A stretch of 64,000 bases of DNA from Cutaneotrichosporon cavernicola (lineage: Eukaryota > Basidiomycota > Tremellomycetes > Trichosporonales > Trichosporonaceae): positions 1,364,001-1,428,000 of the forward strand of contig NC_083398.1 of the NCBI RefSeq assembly GCF_030864355.1, read 5' to 3'. The position numbers and the translations under genes are program-made. Below, piece by piece: positions 56,012-64,000 of this stretch. The notes under the pieces are model-generated. The model worked only from the letters and a program-made list of their open reading frames with translations, was not told where the DNA came from and ran no database searches. The stretch's first letter is position 1, and every line of letters starts with the position of its first letter.

Positions 56012-58039
56012 ATGGCGACCGCACCTCTGGCAGCGGGTACAGCCCCGCCAGCAGTGGTAGCCACAACAGAGCCTCAGTCTTCTGCGACAGACACCGCAGC
56101 CACCGCTTCGCGCAAGGTTGATACTCCCACCATCCTCACCACGCTTCACACTCTCCTCCGTGCGCACTGCCAGGCGCATCCCTCCCCGAACCTTCCCTAC
56201 CTGCACCCGTACGCACCACTGCCCCCAGCACCATGGAAGGGCAAGGCGCGCGCCGATCTTCCTTCCGCCGAAGGGCAGCTTGAGGCTCTGCGCGCGATGC
56301 GTGACGTTGTGGATGGCGCGCGCGGAGTGTTGGGGCGACGCGACGAGGTGGATCGTGTGCGCTTGGCACGCGCCATGCGCGAAGTGTGAGAGCTGCTTGC
56401 AGGCCCGTCTGACACCAGAATCACCCACGAGTCAGCTCTCCTTCCCCTTGGGACGACGCTTGCCTCTCTACCCCCCTGTGCACCCACGCTGGATGCTGTT
56501 GTGCCGCTTCCTCCAGCCGAGCTCCTGTCCGTCCTCGGCAAGCGACTCGGCTTGCAAGTGTTCGCTGAGGATAGCCAGTTCGGCCTGTTGCGGACGTCGT
56601 TGACCCTCGCGGGGTCAAGATTCGTTGTTGACGTCGACCTCGAGATGGACGCGGCCGAGGGCGACCAGACCGAGCCCCCAACTGCGGTGGGCACGCCTGC
56701 CGGGGCAAACGCTTTCGGCATGTCGCTCACGCCGCTCACTCACGCGTTCCCCACTACACCGACGCCGGCGAAGGTGCCACCAACAGACGAACGCGGCAAG
56801 GTGCGCCTCGCCAAGCTCACCGCGTCGCACGTTACGCCGGCGGGCGAAGCGGGCCGGAGCGACTGGATCGCGCAGGTCCTGCGCACTTTGCTGGAGGAGC
56901 ATCTCGCATGCCACAATTCACATGAGGAGCGAAACAAGGACGTATGTTACGCGGCGTGTGCGGCAGTCGAGAGCGCGCTTGCCGAGCTCAAGGCAATCGA
57001 CGAGTTGGCCGAAGCTGCCAAGGGCAACGATGCCGACCTCTTCCAAGATCTAGAGACTCTGGCGGCTGGCGTCGCGCGCAAGGCTGAGGACGGCTCGGCG
57101 ACACGTCTCTACCCTGACACCAAGGCCAGTATCTATCCCTCCTTTCGCCTTCTGCCAGGCGAACCCAGTCGTGCGAACCCGGCCTTCCGCTTCCGCCCAA
57201 TGGGTCGCGGCGAGAACGTGCCGCCTCCCCCCCAGGATGACGGGATGGCGGTTGACGTCGAGCCCATGTGTCGTGGCGCGTGGCTGGTCGAGCTCATCGA
57301 CGACAACCCGGGCCACACAGCCGGCGGGCGTGGTCTGGTCGTCCGTCGGCCCTGGCTTCTCCCAGAGAAGACTGAGCAGGAGGGGCAGGACGGCGTTGCT
57401 GTAGCCTCCCTCGCGAGTGGAATCAAGATCGAGGGTCTCCTATACCAAGCGGCGCTCGAGGAGCAGCGTAACGCGGCGCCTGCTCTCCCGCTGTTCCCGT
57501 ACGCTACTGTGTTCACCCACAAGCCTGGGGGTATGGACCAGTACTGGTCGCTCGCAGAGCCTGGCCCTGACGGGTACATCGTTGGCCGCGTCGGTCTCCC
57601 AACTTCGTGGCACGAGTTTGGGCGCCTTGCAACTGCGCTGCGTGCCCAGGTCGTCCTTAATGCGGTGTTCACGAGCGCATTCGACCCAACCAACGCGAGC
57701 GATATTGGTGTCAACGGTGCGAATGGGGAAGGTGCAGAGGACGACGGCGACATCGACCTGACAGATCTCGACAAGCCGCCCTCGGCTCTCCCACTCACGG
57801 CGACACTCCACGTCCGCAGCGTGTGCGTCACATACCCCTTTCCATCGCCTGTCGCTGAGCCGCCGACCGTCACGCTGGAGCTGCGGCCCACGCATGAGCT
57901 TCCATACATCACGGCCTGCTGGAATGCTGAGCCCACTCTCAGCCCAGAGGATAGCGCGAAGATGGACGCCGCGACCAAGACGGGGCTGGAGGACGTTGAC
58001 GCTGTGCAGATCCTTGCGCGCATCCTCGCAGCTCTGTGA
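56012..58039 (+). CDS. MED1: Mediator complex subunit 1
   Basis: Subunit of the Mediator middle module that relays signals from activators to RNA polymerase II. Two exons (56012-56385 and 56419-58039, 33-nt intron ending TCTGACACCAG) give 664 residues. The Mediator-1 signature region reads LLSVLGKRLGLQVFAEDSQF then LLRTSLTLAGSRFVVDVDLE at about residues 160-210, followed by WIAQVLRTLLEEHLACHN. Later beta-rich stretches (ATVFTHKPGGMDQYWSLAEP; TATLHVRSVCVTYPFPSP) are consistent with fungal Med1. The N-terminal 35 residues are low-complexity Ala/Thr. Identification rests on the signature block; the rest is poorly conserved in general. Confidence 0.75.
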
Positions 58040-58568
58040 TGCAGTGCATGTTGATTCGCCCGAAGCATGATCCTGATTAGATGCGTTACTCACATGTTTT
58101 CCTGTTCGCAACACTCGTGCACTTGCACATCTACCGACCCCTGACACTCCGCGGCCGCTCACACATGCTAATTCAGACTATCCGCTCGCCATCACAATGG
58201 GCAGCATGAATACCTCCGATTGATCCGGCCACGAGGCCATCAGGCCGGGCCTCCTCTCGGCCATGCTTCTTGGACCCCTTCGCGACTCACACCCCGTTCT
58301 TATTGTTCCCACCGTCGGCGACGCCACCCGGCCACCCCACTCCTCCGCACTATCACATTCACAACCCCAAAATCCACAGCCCCAAACATCCACCATCGTC
58401 TCAATCGCTCTCACCCGTCCTATCAACAACCTTAATTCCAACCCGCAGCCCTTTCGTCACCTGGCCGAACATCAAGGCCACATCCCCTCTGCACTGGCGC
58501 GCTGTGGGTGCGGTTACAACCAAACCTTCAAGCTTCCAACCCTCTCTCCCGCTCAAGACGCCATAGCC
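58040..58568. other. Spacer with CA-rich leader
   Basis: 530 nt downstream of MED1. The plus strand is CCAC/CATC-rich at 58310-58450, like leaders elsewhere here. A frame from ATG 58263 runs through into the small ORF at 58569 but its first 100 residues look like translated leader. Confidence 0.5.
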
Positions 58569-58793
58569 ATGGATCCCCCACTTGTCATTTCTCGCGTGTG
58601 CCAAGGAGACTTTTATGAGTTCAACAAGGATGGTGAGGTCTGGTGGCAACGCTTGCTGAACTGCGCAGAGCCGTGCCGTCCCATCACGCTGTACTTTGGC
58701 GAAGTGTTGTGTTATTACTGCGACAAAGATTGTCGTCAGGAAGTCGAGGACATCACGAGCAAACCGCAAACGGCCGATGAGGCAGACGCGTGA
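58569..58793 (+). CDS. Small Cys-rich hypothetical protein
   Basis: 74 residues from ATG at 58569: [20 protein letters not shown] opening, [12 protein letters not shown], then [14 protein letters not shown] and an acidic tail. Two CxxC/CxxxC-like groups might bind a metal. No family recognised. The composition, rich in Trp, Tyr, Phe and Cys, is more protein-like than the upstream part of the same open frame, hence this start; the longer start at 58263 (176 residues) cannot be excluded. Ends 94 nt before the 3' end of the convergent P0 gene. Confidence 0.45.
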   Translation: MDPPLVISRVCQGDFYEFNKDGEVWWQRLLNCAEPCRPITLYFGEVLCYYCDKDCRQEVEDITSKPQTADEADA

Positions 58794-58886
58794 GAATAGT
58801 CATGACGGACATTGTTGTAATCAGTGTGTTCAATCATAAATGTAGGGCAGTAGCAGTCGCATAGTACAGAGCTATACAACAGATAC

Positions 58887-60020
58887 TTAGTCGAAGAGAC
58901 CGAAGCCCATGTCGTCGTCCGACTCGTCCTCGGGCTCGGCGGCCTTCTCCTCGGCGGCGGCAGCCGGGGCGTCGCCACCGGTAGCGGCGGGGCCGGCGGC
59001 GGCAGCGAACGCCTCGGGGTTGGCGAGGTACTCCTTGACCTGTTATTGTCAGCGACAGTTCTCTGCGCACAGAACAAGATATCAGAGTGTGAATAAAAGT
59101 CTGCCTTGCTACCCGCGATGAAGCCAGGCCTTGCTAAGCAATCTCTAGTGGAATAATTTACAACATCATGCAAGGAAGATTGGAACCGTAGACTCACCTT
59201 GTCGGCCATCTCGAAGTCGACGTCGGTGGCAATGGCAATCGCAAGAAGGTTCTTGTACGAGTTGACGACCGAGTGCATGATCGAGGCAATGGTGGGGATG
59301 CCGGAGGCGAGCGAGAGCGCGGCAATGGTCTTGACACCCGAGGTGAAGAGGTCGAGGAGGTACGACTCCTCAATGTCGAGGATCTCGGGGGCGAAGACAG
59401 CGCCGTCGTCGTAGATCTGGATCACGACCATACCGTAGGTGAACGGCGAGACGTTGAGCATGTTAAGAAGGGTGGCCTCCGAAGTTCCGACCTTGCTGCC
59501 AGCCTGGACGACCTGAACGTCCGAGACAATCTCAATGGTACCACGGGCAATCTTGGTCGGGATACCGAGAGCCTGGAAGAACGAGGTCTTACCGGGCTCC
59601 ATGCCGGTGTTGCCGGCGGGGACGTAGACATCGACGGGGGCGATGGCACCGGCACGGGCGGGAGCGGCGACACGGTTCGAGACGATGAGCTCACGGATCT
59701 CCTTGAGGTCGCCGTCGGTGAAGACGAAGCCAACGTTGCCCTTGACGAAGGGGAGGACCTTCTCGTACTGGGGGAACTCGGCGAGGACGGTGCGGAGAGC
59801 ACGGCGAACCATGGTGTTCTTGCCCATGAGGACCACACCCTTGCCGCGGAGCGACTGACGGATCATGTGGCACTGCTGCGACGAGACGTTGTCAATGTTG
59901 ACGATGAAGAGCGAGGCTGGAGGTCAGTCGCCATCTTGCCAACTGCGACTCACGGTACTTGTCCATGAGGTCACGGAGCTTGGTGAACCAGACCTCCTTC
60001 TCAGCGCGAGTGCCGCCCAT
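58887..60020 (-). CDS. RPP0: 60S ribosomal stalk protein P0 (uL10)
   Basis: Base of the ribosomal stalk that recruits translation GTPases. Three exons (59954-60020, 59198-59916, 58887-59039; introns 37 and 158 nt) give 312 residues, the normal length. The start [20 protein letters not shown] is typical. Family blocks: [74 protein letters not shown] and [19 protein letters not shown]. The C-terminus is Ala-rich then acidic and ends [10 protein letters not shown], the tail that contacts elongation factors. Codon use is strongly C/G-ending, as expected for a highly expressed gene. The short intron after the first 22 codons is a common arrangement for fungal ribosomal genes. Confidence 0.97.
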
Positions 60021-60512
60021 TTTGATTGTTCTTGTTGTTGGTGGGGTTGGTGACGAAGAGTCGTAGAGTGTCTCCCAAGTGGAACTCCTTGATGAGCCAG
60101 AAGGGTGGAAGTTTAAAGACGAGTGGATGAAGACAAGACAAGAGTTGCTTCATGCGACGAAAACCACCACACCCGCACCCACACGCTCGGCCATCCCCTC
60201 CCTCCGCCCAGCAGGGTGCACGGCGGACTTGGCCAAAATTGGGGCAGCGGTTTTTCGTCAGGCTTCACCCAACGGCGTTATGGCCGAATCTCCCGATCCC
60301 GCCGGGGTGGCACTTCTGCCTCCGCTAGTCACGTTGCTCTGATTTCGGTGCAAAGGCAAGACAGCAAGCAAGGAAGGTACAACCCGCACCGAGGTCACGA
60401 TCGCAAGCCACCGCGCTTCTCCGGCCCATCGACCGCGTCTACACCAGGACGCCAACGCGCCGCGCATTACGACGAAGTCGACGACCGAGACAGCCCGCAT
60501 GACCGGGCAGTC
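60021..60512. other. Divergent promoter region of RPP0 and the next gene
   Basis: 490 nt. The part beside RPP0 (60021-60120) is the ribosomal-gene leader. The plus strand is open in one frame from 60123, but the sequence before 60513 does not look coding. Confidence 0.5.
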
Positions 60513-62044
60513 ATGCTCGTCCCCCTCGTCCTGCGCAACATTGTCCTCCCATACCTGCGATCCGGGAGTCACGCGGGCGTAGCCGCTGCGCAACAACGGC
60601 GGCAGGCCGCGACCTCGGCAGTGGCTGCTGCAGCGCATGCACATGCGCGCGTCGAGGCGGTGGAGCGCGATGATGTGCGCTGGGAGCCATTCTGCGTCGG
60701 CCCACGGGTCCAGCAGGTGATCCCTGTCCATCGGCGGCCTCCAAACAAACCGCCGAGCGAGCCGCCAAGTCGGGCTGTACCACTGCCCCAAGCTGAGGCG
60801 CCCCAACCGGCGTCTAAACCAGAGCCGGAACAACCAGAGCAACCACGGGAACAGGAGGGGAGCAGGAGATCCCAGGCAGGCGGAGGTGCGTGTGTGCACT
60901 TGCACATCTGATGGCAGAACCACATCCTACTTCCAAACCGCCGTCGTCTTCACTCACCTCAACGTCCACATCGACACAGAAGGCCAAGACCAAACGTCGA
61001 CCGCTGCCTCCCCGCAAGCCGACCGATGTCGATCTCTCACGGGTGCACATTAGGCACCGCGCAATAGTGATGCCTGTGCCGCTTCGAAAGCTGCTCGACG
61101 CGAAGCTGTTCCGTGCGGCCGTGTTCAGCCTGCTTGAGACGCCTGAGTGGATGGGCGACGAGGAGCTGGTGCTGGCTGTGGTAGACCGACTAGAAGACAA
61201 GGGCGCGCTTCAGCTGGCCCACCGACTACGGCGGACGTTGGAGAGAGGTGCTGCCGCCGGCACGGACGGGCGCGTGCGGCTCTGGAGCGACCCGGTGCCC
61301 AAGAACCGTCCGAGAGCACCGCCCGACAACCGCGTCCCTCTCGTTCCGCGTCGTGCTTACCCCGAGCCAACGGAGCAGGGACGTCGGACCCACCACTGGA
61401 ACCTCCTCCTGACCCAGTGGCTGACTGTGCGACATTCCATCCCGTACGCGTCCCCGTTCCCCCGCCAAAGGCCGGACGGACACACGCCGGCACCAGCACG
61501 CCTTCGTCGTCTCCGCGACGTGTTGCACACGATCGACAGGTTGCGTGCAACTCGCGGCTTTGTCCCGGACCGCGTCACAGCCAACATTGTACTCAAGGCG
61601 TACCTCTCCTGCCTTGCCCGAGGGACAGTAGGCGAGGGCCGTGACGCGCACCCACTTCCTTTTCGGGCTGGGCTGAGGTCTGAAGACCTCCGTGAGGTGT
61701 TCCGCCTCATCGCGGCGAGTATCGAGGAGGGGCTTGACAAAGGCCTGGTGGTGCACGACGAGGATGAGGGCAAAGGCAAGAGGAAGAACAAGGGCAAGGT
61801 GCCCTTGGCCGACCTTGATATCCTCGAGAAGTTTGACGCGCACGTATCGTACGAGGCCCATGTGCAGCCATTTACTCGGATGATGGGGCGCGCGATGGCA
61901 CGTGTCGGGGACCACCGGGGCCGCGCCGCGTTAGAGAAGTGGGGCGAGACTATGCGCGAGCGTATCTACAAGCTCCAGGAGTGTGAGGAGGCCGCTGGCA
62001 AAGCGGTGGGCTCGAAGGAGGCGAAGAGGAAGGGGGAGGAATAG
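60513..62044 (+). CDS. Probable mitochondrial helical-repeat (PPR-like) protein
   Basis: Two exons (60513-60885 and 60918-62044, 32-nt intron) give 499 residues. The chosen start gives MLVPLVLRNIVLPYLRSGSH, an Arg-containing amphipathic N-terminus without acidic residues, as in mitochondrial presequences. The rest is alpha-helical: LVLAVVDRLEDKGALQLAHR, LRRLRDVLHTIDRLRATRGF and VTANIVLKAYLSCLAR have the spacing of pentatricopeptide-type repeats, followed by a charged linker (DEDEGKGKRKNKGK) and a C-terminal helical pair. PPR proteins bind organelle RNA; that function is inference and the repeats are weak. A frame from 60123 could extend the N-terminus by 130 residues, and an ATG at 60911 inside the intron gives a shorter alternative. 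Confidence 0.6.
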
Positions 62045-62454
62045 AAGCATAGCCTCATAGCAGCATCTCATTTAGCATTGTCATTGTTTGCATGCATGAT
62101 TGGACGTTACGTTGGGTTGCAATGCCTGTGGGAGTTGCAAAGGGGAAAGGGTGGACAGCGTATGTGGGACATGCAACCTTTCTCTGCATCCACTGCACGA
62201 TAACTTGGCAGATCTGGATCAAGAGCCAACATTTTGCTCTACAGTGGCAGGACCTGACCAACAGGCTAGTCCGATCTGTCAAGCTACCAGTTCGTCCTTG
62301 AGGCTTGAACAGGTTTTGGTTTCCGCTTAACTAGTCACTAGCCCATGACCGCCCGCTGACTGACACTATCAGTCCAAGGCTTGCGGCAACGCTCTATCCT
62401 TGCCCATCGATCCTCAGAACAGATATGTACATGACGACTGCTATGATGCTCCAG
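62045..62454. other. Convergent spacer
   Basis: 410 nt between two 3' ends; no gene or repeat seen. Confidence 0.6.
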
Positions 62455-63591
62455 CTACCTCAAGCCGACCTCGCCCTCAATCCACCAGTTATCTGCCTCC
62501 CAACCCTCACTCACGACGCGGAGGTACTTACCCGCCTCATCTCCTAAAGCGAACCCCTCGCTCCGGCCTGCAGCTTGGACGAGGGCGCGCAGTTCGCCCT
62601 CGACGAACAAGTGATAGTAGCGGTGATACACCTTGTCCTCTGGCTCTTGAGGTTCTTCAGGCTGGTCCGGGGACTTGTCTTCCGCAGCCTCGACCCCTCT
62701 CCTCCCCTTGGCCCGCTTCGTCTTGCCCGGACCAGGCTTGACGACCCACGGCACCATCACGTCCTGTACGACCTCCCCACCGGCCCTCGATCCCATCTTC
62801 CGTCGGCTCTCGGGTCCCTGCTCCCAGGCCCAGACGTAGATGAAGAAGCGTGCCGGCTCTTCGGCGGCCCGCAGAGAACGCAACAGCGCCTGGACTGCGC
62901 GTTCCCGCCGCTCGGGAGTCGAGAGGTGGTGGATGGCCGCCACGCTAATGGCAAAGTCGAACAAGCCTGCGCGGAAGGGAACATGGCAAATGTCGGCGCG
63001 TACGCACCCCACCCCTCCCATGGTGGCTGCGATGCTCAACAGGCCCTGCGACCTGTCGAGGGCTAGGGCTGTGCATCCCGCCGCCGAGATGGAGGGAAGA
63101 TACTTGCCATTCCCTGCGCCTGTGTCGAGACCGAACGAGCCGGGAGGGAGAGACGCAAGGAACGTGTTGATTAAAGGCCACGGCTGGTGTCAATGACGTG
63201 TGGAGGGGCAGAGGATAAGGAAGAGCGAGGATGCCAAACTCGAACTGGGCGCTTTCACTTGACATAGCCCAACGACGCCATGACATGCCACAGGCGGGAG
63301 CAGGAGACACGTTTGTCCGCTGTCGGTGGCACTTTGCTTGGTTCTGGCAATCCCAAGTCCAGACCCTGGACCACAATATGTTGTCAGAGTGCTTGTTTGC
63401 TTTGTTGAGGCAACATCCAACGTGTGTAACAGATTGCTCCCTGTCCGACTGGTGGCTTGGCTCACCTTGTACCGTGTCCGTGAGAAATGTGGCGCAATCG
63501 CTTCGTACACGCCATGCACCGAATCCTCCTCATACTGCGCAGCATCGAAACCGAGCGTTGCAGGCGTCGGAACAGGTTTTGACATGGTCAT
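62455..63591 (-). CDS. TRM9: tRNA wobble-uridine methyltransferase Trm9
   Basis: Methylates the carboxymethyl group at U34 to form mcm5U (with Trm112 in yeast). Two exons (63466-63591 and 62455-63183) give 284 residues. The first exon ends VHGVYEAIAPHFSRTRYK and the second opens PWPLINTFLASLPPGSFGLD, the exact family junction. SAM motif I is GLDTGAGNGKYL near residue 60; further blocks are CTALALDRSQGLL, VPFRAGLFDFAISVAAIHHL, YVWAWEQG and VVQDVMVPWVV, then YHRYYHLFVEGEL near the C-terminus. The intron between the exons is 282 nt, far above the local norm. The first of two nearby Met codons (63591 and 63585) is used. Confidence 0.93.
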
Positions 63592-64000
63592 TCGTGTTGG
63601 GGGAGTTGGTTCACGTCGGGTGGATGAGATGGAATGTGTGGTGTGGTGACGGTTATCGGGATCACGATTGTAGACGTTGTGATGCGTCGGGTCTCAGTGA
63701 TCAGTGGCCAAGTTGTTTGATACGTCACGGACGCGGACTGACGGCCGTTTGTTTGTGTCCAGACTTTGTGGTTTGTGGATGGAGAATCCAATTGCCCGTT
63801 CGCCTTATCAGCGGGAGTAAAAATCCGCCGACCTCCACCATTCGTAACTCGTGCGCGGGTGGTGATCGCTGCAATTCAACACGATCGATGAGATCGAGTC
63901 CGACCAGACCCCGACTTGGAGTTTGGGTTCGATCATGGCTCATCAAGGCAGCCAGGCTTGAGCGCCACTCTCGAGAACGAGAGCCAGCTGGCTGGACAGC
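63592..64000. other. TRM9 promoter region to the window edge
   Basis: 410 nt upstream of TRM9 with GGTGTGGTG-like sequence near 63635-63650. No gene start recognised before the edge. Confidence 0.5.

Noticed and set aside
59273..59968. 231-residue acidic frame on the plus strand
   Set aside because: Antisense shadow of the ribosomal P0 gene, a known effect of strongly biased codons.
1..64000. Transposon, CRISPR array or secondary-metabolite cluster
   Set aside because: No transposase, reverse transcriptase, terminal repeats with target duplications, regularly spaced repeats or polyketide/peptide synthase genes were seen.

Overview
The window is nuclear DNA of a basidiomycete yeast. Genes are split by many short GT..AG introns (mostly 32-90 nt) with a CTAAC/CTGAC branch site almost touching the acceptor, and coding regions are GC-rich. 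The gene set is fungal (fungal Mediator MED1, CDC73, FUR1, TAH18, Ran1-like kinase, CFEM protein). Non-coding DNA holds TTAGGGGG units, the telomere repeat known from Cryptococcus. I infer Tremellomycetes, perhaps Trichosporonales; the species is not determined. All gene models were spliced by hand, and most sum to a whole number of codons.

Left block (1-27 kb), dense and conserved: FUR1, an unknown protein and CDC73 on the minus strand; a 3.75-kb spacer; a 1390-residue LRR-RhoGEF-PH protein (+); a carnitine acetyltransferase (-); a ZFYVE19/ANCHR-like zinc-finger protein (+); three tRNA genes (Gly-GCC, Leu-AAG, Leu-CAG, both Leu genes with introns); TAH18 (+); a membrane-anchored HSL-type esterase with a long disordered tail (+); and a low-complexity protein (-).

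Middle block (27-50 kb), sparse and accessory in character: long stretches without convincing genes, interrupted by a Ran1-like kinase (-), a stand-alone SCP-x thiolase with a peroxisomal C-terminus (+), an ARMT1/DUF89 phosphatase (+), a broken membrane-protein gene resembling fatty-acid hydroxylases (-), and a CFEM haem-binding surface protein (-). This block carries an interstitial telomere-repeat array, tandem repeats, an 18-C tract, a perfect hairpin and a perfect 18-bp palindrome. It looks like a rearranged or formerly subtelomeric segment.

Right block (50-64 kb), dense again: an unresolved multi-exon gene, a WW-domain protein with PPLP repeats (-) divergent from an NR2C2AP-like protein (+), an EDC1/PNRC-motif protein (-), MED1 (+), a small Cys-rich ORF (+), ribosomal protein P0 (-), a probable mitochondrial helical-repeat protein (+) and TRM9 (-). 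As usual in fungi, neighbouring genes share no single pathway. Housekeeping roles dominate: pyrimidine salvage, Pol II transcription, cytosolic Fe-S assembly, translation, tRNA modification and mRNA decapping. I saw no clear mobile element, CRISPR array or gene-cluster system.
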